Assembly: GCF_002980525.1 (NCBI RefSeq)
Contig: NZ_PVBQ01000002.1
Span: 62,001 to 126,000 of the forward strand
Direction: 5' to 3'
Origin: Sphingobacterium haloxyli
GTDB lineage: Bacteria > Bacteroidota > Bacteroidia > Sphingobacteriales > Sphingobacteriaceae
Length of the DNA: 64,000 nucleotides
Position numbers and translations under genes: made by a program. Every line of letters starts with the position of its first letter. Positions within the stretch are counted from its first letter, which is position 1. The notes below the pieces were generated by a model. That model had not been told where the DNA came from, made no database searches, and saw only the letters and a list, made by a program, of their open reading frames with translations. Of this stretch, positions 1 through 8,816 are shown piece by piece.

Positions 1-1
1 A

Positions 2-298
2 AAGTACCCGACGAAAGCGTTTTCCTTAATTATGGGCGAAGATAACTTGGCCAGTTTTCATAAGTGGAAGAATGCCGATATTATCCTCCGTGATTACCAA
101 ATCATTGTTTATCCCCGGCCAGATTATGACGGAGGAGATCTTAAAAGGCACCCTTCTGTTATTGTGACAGAGACCCCGGTTATGGAGCTGTCGTCTACGT
201 TTGTGCGAAATGCCGTAAAAACAGGGAAGAGTGTACGGTTTTATGTACCGGATAAGGTTATTGACTTTATAGAAAAAAAGGGGCTTTATTTAAAGTAA
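2..298 (+). CDS. nadD: Nicotinate-nucleotide adenylyltransferase, C-terminal part (5' truncated by window)
   Basis: The reading frame is open from base 2, so the gene begins before the window; about 98 C-terminal residues are visible. NadD transfers AMP from ATP to nicotinate mononucleotide in cytoplasmic NAD synthesis. The visible part has the SLIMGEDNLASFHKWKN segment, typical of the NadD active-site region that follows the nucleotidyltransferase fold, and near the end the motif ELSSTFVRNAVKTGKSVRFYVP, which matches the family's C-terminal ISSTxIR signature that contacts ATP phosphates. It converges on kduD with a palindromic array between them. The identification is firm for the family; the N-terminal HxGH motif cannot be checked here. 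Confidence 0.93.
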   Translation, partial: KYPTKAFSLIMGEDNLASFHKWKNADIILRDYQIIVYPRPDYDGGDLKRHPSVIVTETPVMELSSTFVRNAVKTGKSVRFYVPDKVIDFIEKKGLYLK

Positions 299-318
299 GG
301 TAAAGTCGGACTTTCAAA

Positions 319-380
319 TTTTGCATATGCATTTCGAGAAAAACGCATATGCAAATTGTTATAAATGCATATGCGTTTTT
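319..380. terminator. Triple GCATATGC array forming two alternative hairpins between convergent genes
   Basis: GCATATGC occurs at 323-330, 345-352 and 367-374, exactly 22 bp apart. Copies 1 and 2 make an 11-bp inverted repeat (320-330 with 345-355, 14-nt loop). Copies 2 and 3, flanked by AAAAAC and GTTTTT, make a perfect 14-bp inverted repeat (339-352 with 367-380, 14-nt loop). The middle copy can pair with only one neighbour at a time. The location between the 3' ends of nadD (+) and kduD (-), plus the A-tract and T-tract flanks of the second stem, fits a bidirectional terminator. The AT-rich stem is weaker than a classical one, so a protein-binding array is an alternative. Confidence 0.5.
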
Positions 381-393
381 ATAAAACCGCGAG

Positions 394-1164
394 TTATCTC
401 CCCATCCAGCCGCCATCGACGGTTAGGATAGTACCATGGACATAATCCGAAGCTTTAGAAGCGAGAAATACCGCAGGACCTTTAAAGTCTTCCGGTTCGC
501 CCCAGCGTCCGGCGGGGATACGTCCGAGGATAGAAGCCGAGCGTTCCGGATCGTCACGTAGCGCTTCGGTATTATCGGTAGCGATATAACCCGGAGCAAT
601 AGCATTCACATTCACTCCTTTAGAAGCCCACTCATTGGCAAAAGCTTTGGTCAATGAACCAATAGCGCCTTTAGATGCAGCATATCCGGGCACAGTGATG
701 CCGCCTTGGAATGTCAATAGCGACGCGGTGAAAACAATTTTCCCTGATCCGCGTGCAATCATATCCCTTCCGATTTCGCGGGTAAGCACAAATTGTGCAT
801 TCTGGTTAATTTCAATGATTTGATCCCAGTATTCATCCGGATGCTCTGCGGCAGGTTTGCGTAAGATATTGCCGGCATTATTAAATAGGATATCAATAAC
901 GGGATGGTCTTTCTTGACTTGATTGATAAATTGATACAGTGATTCGCGGTTTGCGAAATCACATTGATAAGCGTAGAACTTACGTCCGATGCTTTCTACA
1001 GATTGCGCAACCTTTGAGTTTTCTAACTCCAACGACGCGGATACGCCAATAACATCGGCGCCGGCTTCCGCAAGGGCCTCTGCCAGCGCTTTCCCGATTC
1101 CACGTTTGCAGCCTGTAACTAACGCTACTTTTCCGGATAAATCAAATGTATTTAAAACAGACAT
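394..1164 (-). CDS. kduD: 2-dehydro-3-deoxy-D-gluconate 5-dehydrogenase (SDR family)
   Basis: Short-chain dehydrogenase of 256 residues. The frame is open further upstream, but the start at 1164 (MSVLNTFDLSGKVALVTG) gives the normal family length and N-terminus. The Rossmann glycine motif TGCKRGIG lies near residues 18-25, the NNAG motif in the middle, and the catalytic YAASK (Tyr-x-x-x-Lys) after FTASLL; the C-terminus TVDGGWMGR is typical of KduD. KduD interconverts 2-keto-3-deoxygluconate and the 2,5-diketo form, the step after KduI in breakdown of unsaturated uronates from pectin or other polyuronides. kduI lies 86 bp upstream on the same strand, so the two are probably cotranscribed. Other SDR substrates are possible, but the pairing with kduI makes this assignment likely. 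Confidence 0.9.
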   Translation of the reverse strand: MSVLNTFDLSGKVALVTGCKRGIGKALAEALAEAGADVIGVSASLELENSKVAQSVESIGRKFYAYQCDFANRESLYQFINQVKKDHPVIDILFNNAGNILRKPAAEHPDEYWDQIIEINQNAQFVLTREIGRDMIARGSGKIVFTASLLTFQGGITVPGYAASKGAIGSLTKAFANEWASKGVNVNAIAPGYIATDNTEALRDDPERSASILGRIPAGRWGEPEDFKGPAVFLASKASDYVHGTILTVDGGWMGR

Positions 1165-1250
1165 TTTTTTCAAATTAAACTTTTTCAAAGACGAACGAAC
1201 GCGGTTCACTGCGACATACACGTCCACCCTATGTAATAATCAACCTCTTG

Positions 1251-2102
1251 TTATTTTAAATCCGTTATAGCGCATTTATCCATGTCGTCGTAGTCCAGAT
1301 TCTCACCGGCCATCCCCCAGATAAATGTATAATTACTCGTTCCTGCGCCCGAATGGATAGACCAAGGCGGAGAGATAATCGCTTGTTCATTTTTCATCCA
1401 GATATGGCGGGTTTCATCGATTGGCCCCATAAAATGAGAAACGGCTTGGTCTTCTGGTAAATCAAAGTAGAAGTATACTTCCATACGGCGATCGTGTGTA
1501 TGCGATGGCATCGTGTTCCAAACCGATCCTGGTTGTAGTTCCGTCATACCCATCTGCAACTGACAGGTATCTAGTACCTTGTGTAGCAACATCTGGTTGA
1601 TAACACGATGGTTCGCCGTTTCAGCCGCACCGAGTTCAATTTTGTTAGCTTCTGCCTTGGTGACACGCTTTGTAGGGTAGCTGTGGTGTGCCGGTGTAGA
1701 ATTTAGATAAAATTTCGCTGGGTTAGCAGCGTCATTGCTACTGAAAAAGACCTCTTTTATGCCTTTTCCTACATATAAAGCTTCCTTGTGGCCTATTTCA
1801 TATACGGTACCGTCGACTTCTACCTTGCCATCTCCGCCTACATTGATAACGCCTAACTCGCGTCGGGACAGAAAATAGGGCTCCTTTAAAAGATCGTCTA
1901 TAGTCTCCAATTGTAAGCGCCCATCAACAGGCATCGCGCCTCCGGCCATATAACGGTCGTAATGGGTATATACAAAATGGATTTTATTCGGTGCGAAAAC
2001 GGTTTCGATCAAAAAGTTTTCGCGAAGTCCTTTGGTGTCCAATGATTTAGTTTCATTGGGACCAATCGCGTATCGACTCTCGAAGACAGTGTGCTTTGCC
2101 AT
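1251..2102 (-). CDS. kduI: 5-dehydro-4-deoxy-D-glucuronate isomerase
   Basis: A protein of 283 residues when started at 2102 (MAKHTVFESRYAIGP); the longer frame only adds a non-conserved leader. KduI converts 5-keto-4-deoxyuronate to 2,5-diketo-3-deoxygluconate in the cytoplasm. It is a cupin-fold metalloenzyme. The metal-binding set is visible as SHTHDRRMEVYFYF (His-x-His and Glu) followed by the downstream His of PPWSIHSGAG. Length and motifs agree with the family. It sits directly upstream of kduD, forming a two-gene uronate module. No polysaccharide lyase or unsaturated glucuronyl hydrolase is found nearby, so the substrate must be generated elsewhere in the genome. Confidence 0.95.
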   Translation of the reverse strand: MAKHTVFESRYAIGPNETKSLDTKGLRENFLIETVFAPNKIHFVYTHYDRYMAGGAMPVDGRLQLETIDDLLKEPYFLSRRELGVINVGGDGKVEVDGTVYEIGHKEALYVGKGIKEVFFSSNDAANPAKFYLNSTPAHHSYPTKRVTKAEANKIELGAAETANHRVINQMLLHKVLDTCQLQMGMTELQPGSVWNTMPSHTHDRRMEVYFYFDLPEDQAVSHFMGPIDETRHIWMKNEQAIISPPWSIHSGAGTSNYTFIWGMAGENLDYDDMDKCAITDLK

Positions 2103-2182
2103 AGTATTATAATGATTATAACTAATAAATGTCCTAAGATAAGAGTTAAAGTGCACTTAAAGGCAAGTATCTTCGGAAACGT

Positions 2183-2608
2183 TTACAAAATGGTAGTATC
2201 TTTAACCTCTACTTTTGTCCAATATTTACTATATTTTTCTGCCGCAGCGGTATGGGTGGGGTGCGTTTCATAGGTATTGATGTCCTCCAAATTTTGGAAG
2301 GTAACCAACAGATTGTATTGAAATGAGTTGTCTACTACCGGCCGTGGATTGGTGGGCGCTGGTTTTCCGTATTGCAGTGTTTGCACGCCAGGGACTTCAC
2401 GAAGCTCTTCAAAAAAATGTAAGAAATCCTGTTCTTCTTCCTGGGAAATGTCTTCTTTCAGCCAAAAATACACACTGTGCAAAATTGTTCCTTTAGCGAT
2501 CGTGTTAGACGACGTTGATTCTCTATTGTCGAGCGGTGTACACGATGCGAGCAGCGTACCAGTTAAACCCGCGGCGGCAGCTGATTTTAAAAAGTTTCTT
2601 CTTTCCAT
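2183..2608 (-). CDS. Dabb-domain lipoprotein with Tat-like signal
   Basis: A 141-residue protein. The N-terminus MERRNFLKSAAAAGLTGTLLASC combines a twin-arginine motif (RRNFLK) with a lipobox (LLASC), so it is probably exported folded through Tat and lipidated at Cys23. The mature part, from about residue 40 (ILHSVYFWLKEDISQEE), resembles the stress-responsive alpha/beta barrel (Dabb) family: an N-terminal HxVxFWLK strand, an amphipathic helix, and FNLLVTF-like and THPTHTAAAEKY segments. Function is unknown; Dabb proteins form small dimeric barrels and some are enzymes. It lies upstream of kduI on the same strand with an 80-bp gap and could be cotranscribed, but a functional link to uronate catabolism is only inferred. 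Confidence 0.75.
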   Translation of the reverse strand: MERRNFLKSAAAAGLTGTLLASCTPLDNRESTSSNTIAKGTILHSVYFWLKEDISQEEEQDFLHFFEELREVPGVQTLQYGKPAPTNPRPVVDNSFQYNLLVTFQNLEDINTYETHPTHTAAAEKYSKYWTKVEVKDTTIL

Positions 2609-2712
2609 ATTGTTTTTTTGAAATGAAGATACAAATAAAATTAGAGATTTTTCTTATCCAACTTTTTTAGAGAAAGTTACGTAAAAATCGTCGCTTCAAA
2701 CATTTGAGGAGC

Positions 2713-2755
2713 TCACTTCGTTCGGTTTTGGTTACTTTTTGCTCTCAAAAAGTAA
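2713..2755. repeat. Dispersed palindromic repeat, family A copy 1
   Basis: TTACTTTTTG (2732-2741) and CAAAAAGTAA (2746-2755) form a perfect 10-bp stem with a 4-nt loop. It is preceded by a tract (CACTTCGTTCGGTTTTGGTT, starting at 2714) shared almost exactly with copy 2 at 17423. It lies between the divergent starts of the Dabb gene and surE. Confidence 0.6.
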
Positions 2756-2851
2756 TGCCATGCCCCGGCGAGTGGCGGAAAGGTTGTGCGATAGGAAACG
2801 GAACTTTCCTGTAGAAAGAAAACCTTCGTTTAATTTTTATAAATTCGCACT

Positions 2852-3631
2852 ATGGCGAAAAAGAAACCAACGATTTTAGTCGTTAACGACGATGGCATTA
2901 CAGCTCCTGGCATCAAAGTGCTGTTGGAAGAGATGCAAAAAATAGGCAATGTTGTGGTGGTAGCTCCCGACAGTCCGCAGTCAGGTATGGGACATGCTAT
3001 TACCATTGGGAGACCCCTCCGTTTAGATAAAATTGATTTGTATGAAGGTGTGGAGATGTACAAATGCTCAGGGACACCGGTGGATTGTGTAAAGCTTGCC
3101 GTAAATAAAATTTTTAAAGGCAAGAAGCCGGATCTATGTGTATCGGGAATCAATCATGGCTTGAACTATTCCATCAATGTGTTGTATTCGGGAACCATGT
3201 CTGCTGCTGTCGAGGGGGCCATAGAAGACATTCCTTCCATCGGGTTTTCGCTGGATGATTTTTCCCATCATGCCGATTTTTCTCATTGCCGGCCGTATAT
3301 ACGCACTATCGCCCAGCAGGTATTAAGTAACGGACTGCAAAAAGCTACGTTACTGAATGTTAATTTTCCGCATATCAGCAAAGAACTAAAAGGAATAAAA
3401 ATATGTAGACAGGCTACTGCCAAGTGGTTTGAAGAGTTTGACGAACGCTTAGACCCTTACAATAGGGAATATTTTTGGATGACAGGCAAATTTCAATTGT
3501 TAGACAGAGGAGAGGATACGGATGCTCATGCATTAAGTAATGGCTACGTTTCTATTGTACCAACGCAATTTGACATGACAGCGCACCACACCATTACAGA
3601 ATTAAATTCCTGGAGTTTTGATGTACAGTAG
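2852..3631 (+). CDS. surE: 5'/3'-nucleotidase SurE
   Basis: A 259-residue SurE-family metal-dependent phosphatase acting on nucleoside monophosphates and some other phosphate esters in the cytoplasm. The N-terminal metal-binding motif VVNDDGITAPG has the paired aspartates at residues 13-14. The conserved segments PDSPQSGMGHAIT, CSGTPVDCVKLA and SGINHGLN with its catalytic asparagine are all present. A TAAATTCG box (2839-2846), 5 bp before the ATG, resembles a Bacteroidota -7 element, suggesting a very short leader. The small membrane protein gene follows 11 bp downstream, so they are likely cotranscribed. Confidence 0.95.
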   Translation: MAKKKPTILVVNDDGITAPGIKVLLEEMQKIGNVVVVAPDSPQSGMGHAITIGRPLRLDKIDLYEGVEMYKCSGTPVDCVKLAVNKIFKGKKPDLCVSGINHGLNYSINVLYSGTMSAAVEGAIEDIPSIGFSLDDFSHHADFSHCRPYIRTIAQQVLSNGLQKATLLNVNFPHISKELKGIKICRQATAKWFEEFDERLDPYNREYFWMTGKFQLLDRGEDTDAHALSNGYVSIVPTQFDMTAHHTITELNSWSFDVQ

Positions 3632-3642
3632 GAGGAGGGCGG

Positions 3643-3918
3643 ATGAAAAATAGTTTTGTACTGGGGATAGCATTCGGCGTTATTTTTCCGCTGTTGGCTT
3701 ATCTCGTGGCGACCTTTACCACGATTCAGACCTCGTTATTCGTGCATAAACCTATCGCTTTGTATGTAATTGCTGCCACCGCAAACCTGATTGGAGTCCG
3801 CTATCTCTACCGCTATGAGAAAGATGCTACAGCTAACGGTGTGGTGTTCGTTACATTTTTAGCCATGATTGTTTTGATTGTCGTTCAGAGAGAGTTGGTG
3901 TTTTCCTATTCTCGATAG
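3643..3918 (+). CDS. Small multi-pass membrane protein of unknown function
   Basis: A 91-residue protein with three predicted transmembrane segments: about residues 4-25 (LGIAFGVIFPLLAYLVATF), 36-55 (KPIALYVIAATANLIGVRYLY) and 66-84 (GVVFVTFLAMIVLIVV). There is no signal peptidase site and no recognisable catalytic motif. It starts 11 bp after surE, which suggests cotranscription. I do not recognise a characterised family; it is annotated here as a conserved-type inner-membrane protein only. Confidence 0.7.
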   Translation: MKNSFVLGIAFGVIFPLLAYLVATFTTIQTSLFVHKPIALYVIAATANLIGVRYLYRYEKDATANGVVFVTFLAMIVLIVVQRELVFSYSR

Positions 3919-3963
3919 TATTGTACTCTTTTTATCCCTATTTTTGTACTAAAAATAATAGAA

Positions 3964-4839
3964 ATGAAACTTACCCTAGGCTTTTCACCCTGCCCCAACG
4001 ACACGTTTATTTTTGATGCGTTGATCCATCATAAAATTGACACCGGAGGGCTGGAATTTGAAGTCCAATACCACGATGTAGAAACGTTAAATCAAAAGGC
4101 TTTTCAGGGCGAGTTGGATATTACCAAGTTGAGTTATCATGCTTTCGCTTATGCGGTAAATGATTATGAACTATTGGATGCGGGTAGTGCATTGGGTTCA
4201 GGTGTTGGACCATTGCTCATTGCGAAAGACCCGACACTGGCTGCCGGGCTAAAAAGAGCGTTGGAAAACAAAGTTGAGCTAAATGCTTCGGAAAGCGGGT
4301 TAAGAATCGGTATCCCCGGAAAGTACACCACCGCCAATTTCCTACTTGGATTAGCTTTTCCGAGCCTGCGTAATAAAGTTGAATTGATCTTCTCCGACAT
4401 CGAGCAGTCATTGTTGGATGGTCGTATTGATCTTGGTTTGATAATTCACGAAAACCGGTTTACCTACCAGGCAAGAGGATTACATAAGGTCGTGGATCTG
4501 GGTGATTTTTGGGAACAAACAACTCGCAGTCCGATTCCTTTAGGTGGAATCGTTGTTAAACGTGATTTAGCGGAGAGTCTCAAGCTTCAAATTAACGAAC
4601 TGGTTCGTGAAAGCGTGCAATTTGCCTTTAAAAATCCGAAATCAGGATTGAATTATATCCGTTCGCATGCACAGGAAATGGAAGAGGCTGTGATGTATCA
4701 GCATATTGAACTATATGTCAACGAATATTCGGAACATCTGGGAGCCGACGGCCGTAGAGCAATACAACAAATGTTCGACAAAGCGCAAGTATTAAAGCTT
4801 GTTCCACCGCTGGATAAGAGGCTTTTTTTGACCGAATAA
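3964..4839 (+). CDS. mqnD: 1,4-dihydroxy-6-naphthoate synthase (futalosine menaquinone pathway)
   Basis: A 291-residue protein of the MqnD family, which has a periplasmic-binding-protein-like fold but acts as a cytoplasmic enzyme converting cyclic dehypoxanthine futalosine to 1,4-dihydroxy-6-naphthoate. Visible signatures are FSPCPNDTF (residues 7-15), DVETLNQKAFQGELDITKLS (about 38-57), DAGSALGSGVGPLLIA, GKYTTANFLL and IHENRFTY. There is no signal peptide, which separates it from true solute-binding proteins. This implies menaquinone synthesis by the futalosine route; MqnA/C/E partners are not in the window. It starts 45 bp after the small membrane gene. Confidence 0.9.
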   Translation: MKLTLGFSPCPNDTFIFDALIHHKIDTGGLEFEVQYHDVETLNQKAFQGELDITKLSYHAFAYAVNDYELLDAGSALGSGVGPLLIAKDPTLAAGLKRALENKVELNASESGLRIGIPGKYTTANFLLGLAFPSLRNKVELIFSDIEQSLLDGRIDLGLIIHENRFTYQARGLHKVVDLGDFWEQTTRSPIPLGGIVVKRDLAESLKLQINELVRESVQFAFKNPKSGLNYIRSHAQEMEEAVMYQHIELYVNEYSEHLGADGRRAIQQMFDKAQVLKLVPPLDKRLFLTE

Positions 4840-4946
4840 AACTCCTTATTTCATAAAAAATTAAGAGGCTATTTTAGGAGTAGTACGACAACATAGGTTT
4901 TACAAAAAAATAAACTGGAATCCTGTTAGTTATCACATGTAATAAT

Positions 4947-4954
4947 TAAATTTG
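4947..4954 (+). promoter_or_regulatory. Candidate -7 element for secA
   Basis: TAAATTTG matches the Bacteroidota TAnnTTTG box, 77 bp before the secA ATG. The -33 side has only TTA near 4926, so the promoter call is modest. Confidence 0.35.
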
Positions 4955-5031
4955 CCCGGTTAGTGTCAAAATGTCTGTAAACATCGTGTTGGAGTCATTA
5001 TTGCACAGCGATATACGGAGATAAAAATATT

Positions 5032-8000
5032 ATGTTAAAATTTTTAAGTAAATTATTTGGCAGCAAGTCAGAACGAGATATCAAATCCATACAACCCATT
5101 GTAGATAAGATCAAAGAGGAGTACGAGAAGCTATCGTCGTTAAGCCATGACGAATTGCGGGCGAAGACAACCGATTTTAAAAGCCGAATCAAAGCATATC
5201 TGGCTGATATAGACGAAGAAATGGCGTCTTTAAAAGCAGAGGCTGACGGGGAAGGTGTAGAGATGGGTAAAAAAACGGAACTTTATGAGAAGGTAGATAA
5301 GCTCGCTAAGGATAGGGATAAGAAACTCGAAGAAGTATTGTTGGAAATCCTACCCGAAGCTTTTGCGGTGGTAAAAGAAACTGCTCGTCGGTTTACAGAA
5401 AATAAAGAAATAGAAGTAACAGCAACCGACCTTGATCGCGAACTAGCGACACTTAAACCGAATGTAATTGTTGAGGGTGATAAAGCGGTATGGAAAAACG
5501 CCTGGATAGCAGCTGGCACGGAAGTTACCTGGAATATGGTGCATTATGATGTACAGCTTATTGGTGGTGTCGTATTGCATCAAGGTAAGATTGCGGAAAT
5601 GTCCACAGGTGAGGGTAAAACGCTAGTTGGTACACTGCCGACTTACTTGAATGCATTGTCAGGCCAGGGCGTACATATCGTGACTGTCAACGACTACTTG
5701 GCTCGTCGTGACTCGGAATGGAACGGGCCGTTATTCGAATTTCACGGAATGCGTGTCGATTGTATCGACAAACATCAACCAAATTCACCACAACGTAGGA
5801 AAGCATATTTATCCGATATCGTGTACGGAACAAATAATGAGTTTGGTTTCGACTATCTGCGCGACAACATGACACAGACGCCGGACGCTATGGTGCAGCG
5901 TAAACTGCATTTTGCGATGATTGATGAGGTTGACTCTGTTTTGATTGACGATGCACGAACGCCATTGATTATCTCCGGTCCAATCCCGCGTGGCGATCAG
6001 CATGAATTTTATCAACTAAAGCCGCGTATAGAACGATTAGTAAATGCGCAAAAAGCATATATAAATACGGTTTTTAACGAAGCCAAAAAAGCCATTTCCA
6101 ACGGAGATTCTGACGTCGAAGGAGGCGGGATGGCATTGTTGCGTGCTTATCGTGGTTTGCCTAAAAACAAGGCACTGATTAAGTTTTTATCCGAAGGAAA
6201 TCACAGACAACTGTTACAGAAAGTAGAGAACTACTATATGGCAGAGCAAAGTCGCAATATGCCTAAAGTGGATGCAGAGCTGTTTTTCGTAATAGATGAG
6301 AAAAACAATCAGGTTGAGCTTACTGAAAAAGGTATCGAACTGATTACCGCTTCCGGTGAAGACCCCACTTTTTTTATTATGCCCGACGTAGGATCTGAAA
6401 TAGCCGATATCGAAAAATTAGAGCTATCGCTAGAGGAAAAGGCACAGAAAAAAGAAGAATTACTGCGGGATTACGCGATTAAATCAGAGCGTATACACTC
6501 TATAAATCAGCTGCTTAAAGCATATACCTTATTTGAAATTGATGATCAATATATCGTAGATGAGGGTAAGGTTAAGATTGTTGATGAGCAGACCGGCCGT
6601 ATTATGGAGGGACGCCGTTATTCTGACGGTTTGCACCAAGCAATAGAGGCAAAGGAAAATGTAAAGGTAGAAGACGCTACACAAACGTATGCAACGGTTA
6701 CCTTACAAAATTATTTCCGTATGTATCACAAGCTTGCAGGGATGACCGGTACGGCATCGACAGAAGCAGGCGAGCTCTGGCAGATTTATAAATTAGACGT
6801 GGTTGAAATTCCGACAAACCGGCCTGCGGCACGCGATGATCGGCATGATTTAATTTATCGTACAGCGAGAGAAAAATACAATGCGGTGGCACAGGAGATT
6901 CAAGCCTTGACAGAGGCAGGAAGACCGGTACTAGTTGGTACGACCTCCGTGGAAATTTCGGAATTGCTTAGCCGGATGTTGAAACTACGCGGTATCAAAC
7001 ACAATGTGCTGAACGCGAAGCTCCACCAAAAGGAGGCGGATATTGTTGCGGAAGCAGGACGCCCTGGGCAGGTAACGATTGCTACCAACATGGCGGGTCG
7101 CGGTACAGATATTAAGTTGACAGAGGATGTTATTAAAGCCGGAGGTTTGGCGATTATTGGTACAGAACGCCATGAATCGCGTCGTGTAGACCGTCAGTTG
7201 CGTGGACGTGCCGGTCGTCAAGGAGACCCTGGTTCTTCCCAATTCTTTGTGTCTTTGGAAGATAATCTGATGCGTTTATTCGCTTCCGAACGAATTTCTA
7301 ACATCATGGTTAAAATGGGTGTGGAAGAAGGCGAGGTGATGCAACACAGCATGTTGACGAAATCGATCGAAAGAGCGCAACGTAAAGTGGAAGAGAACAA
7401 CTTTGGTATTCGTAAACGCCTATTGGAATACGATGACGTGATGAACTCCCAACGTACCGTAATCTATACAAAACGTAAGAACGCGTTGTTTGGTGAACGA
7501 TTGGACGTTGACCTAAACAACACCATTTACGATGTTGTTGAGGATATCGTGTCCGGAGCGAAAGAGGGAGGAACCTACGAGGAATTCCAAATCGAGGTTA
7601 TCCGTTTGTTTGCCGTCAACCCTGAAATTACGGAGGAAGAGTTTACGCAAAGTGGCCTAGCGGTGCTGACCGATCGACTATTCCAACAAATCATCTCACA
7701 TTATCAAAATAGGGCGCAACAAATAGCAGAGCAAACACTTCCTGTATTAACCAATGTGTTAGCTGAACGCGGCGCTATGATAGAAAACGTTGTCATTCCG
7801 TTTACCGACGGTATTCGTGGCATACAAGTTGCGACGAATTTGCAGAAGGCAGTAGAGTCTCATGGCAAAGAAGTTTTCAGGTCGTTCGAAAAAGGAATCG
7901 TTTTAGCACTAATTGACGAGGCGTGGAAAGAACATCTTCGTGAAATGGATGATTTGAAGCAGTCCGTACAAAATGCTGTATACGAGCAAAAAGACCCGAT

Positions 8001-8337
8001 TATTATTTACAAAATGGAAGCCTACAATCTGTTCAAGAGCATGCTAGCTTCGATGAACAAAGAAATTGTAAGTTTCTTATTTAAAGGGGAAATTCCAGGT
8101 CAGCAACAAGAGCCACAAAATGTGCGGGAAGCGCGCCCGATACAAGCCCAGCCACCACAGGTTAGAGCGACTAAAGCGGAGCTGGCTTCGCCGACAGGGG
8201 TCTCCGCAGAAGATAAGGACACACGTGAGCAGCAGGTGACACAACCTATACGCAAAACGGAAACCGTGGGTAGAAACGACGAATGTCCTTGTGGCTCGGG
8301 AAAAAAATATAAAAACTGTCACGGAAAAAACGGGTAA
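5032..8337 (+). CDS. secA: Preprotein translocase ATPase SecA
   Basis: A 1101-residue SecA, longer than the roughly 900 residues usual in Proteobacteria, as is normal in Bacteroidota. SecA drives Sec-dependent export through SecYEG. Walker A is STGEGKTL (Lys196) and the DEAD-type motif is [21 protein letters not shown]. An extra segment of roughly 130 residues (near residues 330-470, from [17 protein letters not shown] to the [16 protein letters not shown] helix) is inserted in the first motor domain. The second motor has GRGTDIKL and the [23 protein letters not shown] region. The C-terminus is a variable Gln/Pro-rich linker followed by a zinc-binding tail [14 protein letters not shown] for SecB or ribosome contact. 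Confidence 0.98.
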   Translation: MLKFLSKLFGSKSERDIKSIQPIVDKIKEEYEKLSSLSHDELRAKTTDFKSRIKAYLADIDEEMASLKAEADGEGVEMGKKTELYEKVDKLAKDRDKKLEEVLLEILPEAFAVVKETARRFTENKEIEVTATDLDRELATLKPNVIVEGDKAVWKNAWIAAGTEVTWNMVHYDVQLIGGVVLHQGKIAEMSTGEGKTLVGTLPTYLNALSGQGVHIVTVNDYLARRDSEWNGPLFEFHGMRVDCIDKHQPNSPQRRKAYLSDIVYGTNNEFGFDYLRDNMTQTPDAMVQRKLHFAMIDEVDSVLIDDARTPLIISGPIPRGDQHEFYQLKPRIERLVNAQKAYINTVFNEAKKAISNGDSDVEGGGMALLRAYRGLPKNKALIKFLSEGNHRQLLQKVENYYMAEQSRNMPKVDAELFFVIDEKNNQVELTEKGIELITASGEDPTFFIMPDVGSEIADIEKLELSLEEKAQKKEELLRDYAIKSERIHSINQLLKAYTLFEIDDQYIVDEGKVKIVDEQTGRIMEGRRYSDGLHQAIEAKENVKVEDATQTYATVTLQNYFRMYHKLAGMTGTASTEAGELWQIYKLDVVEIPTNRPAARDDRHDLIYRTAREKYNAVAQEIQALTEAGRPVLVGTTSVEISELLSRMLKLRGIKHNVLNAKLHQKEADIVAEAGRPGQVTIATNMAGRGTDIKLTEDVIKAGGLAIIGTERHESRRVDRQLRGRAGRQGDPGSSQFFVSLEDNLMRLFASERISNIMVKMGVEEGEVMQHSMLTKSIERAQRKVEENNFGIRKRLLEYDDVMNSQRTVIYTKRKNALFGERLDVDLNNTIYDVVEDIVSGAKEGGTYEEFQIEVIRLFAVNPEITEEEFTQSGLAVLTDRLFQQIISHYQNRAQQIAEQTLPVLTNVLAERGAMIENVVIPFTDGIRGIQVATNLQKAVESHGKEVFRSFEKGIVLALIDEAWKEHLREMDDLKQSVQNAVYEQKDPIIIYKMEAYNLFKSMLASMNKEIVSFLFKGEIPGQQQEPQNVREARPIQAQPPQVRATKAELASPTGVSAEDKDTREQQVTQPIRKTETVGRNDECPCGSGKKYKNCHGKNG

Positions 8338-8352
8338 AAAATTTTACGGAAG

Positions 8353-8805
8353 ATGTTACATAAAGGATTGATATTTGGTTTTGTACTCATTGGATTAGCA
8401 CAGTTTAGTAAAGCACAATCGGGAATCGTTGAAGTAGAAAAGGATTCATTGATTAATCTTTTGCAGGCATTCAGAGCAGAAAACGGTATCAATCCTAGCA
8501 CCTCCCGTATGATTAGCTTGGGATCGAAAGTAGTCGATAAAAAAAATGGTAAACGGGTAAAAGTACGCGGATTTCGTGTACAGATATTTTCTGGATCGAG
8601 CCGAAGTGATGCCTATGCTGTACAATCTAGATTTCAGACCTCGTATAAAGATATAGGAAGTTATGTAAGCTATGACGAACCAAATTATCGCGTCAAGGTC
8701 GGCGATTTTAGAAGTCGGTCCGAAGCCACGAGTTTTATGCGAGAGCTACGCTCCCAATATAGCAATGTCTTCGTCTTCACCGAAGACGTTTGGGCGTATG
8801 AATAA
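8353..8805 (+). CDS. SPOR-domain secreted protein
   Basis: A 150-residue protein with an N-terminal signal peptide (GLIFGFVLIGLAQFSKAQ, cleavage near residue 22) and a C-terminal SPOR domain (about residues 75-148: GFRVQIFSGSSRSDAYAV, YKDIGSYVSYDEPNYRVKVGDFRSRSEATSFMREL). SPOR domains bind denuded glycan strands of peptidoglycan, often at division sites, so the protein probably acts in the periplasm at the cell wall. It begins 15 bp after secA, and the M20 amidohydrolase gene starts 11 bp downstream, so all three may share a transcript. The exact role is unknown. Confidence 0.85.
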   Translation: MLHKGLIFGFVLIGLAQFSKAQSGIVEVEKDSLINLLQAFRAENGINPSTSRMISLGSKVVDKKNGKRVKVRGFRVQIFSGSSRSDAYAVQSRFQTSYKDIGSYVSYDEPNYRVKVGDFRSRSEATSFMRELRSQYSNVFVFTEDVWAYE

Positions 8806-8816
8806 GGAGAAAAATC

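Noticed and set aside
394..2102. kduD/kduI as part of a complete pectin utilisation locus
   Set aside because: No lyase, unsaturated glucuronidase or SusCD pair is near them; only the two-gene core is present.
5032..8337. SecA length anomaly as a possible fusion
   Set aside because: The extra segment in the first motor domain is normal for Bacteroidota SecA of about 1100 residues.
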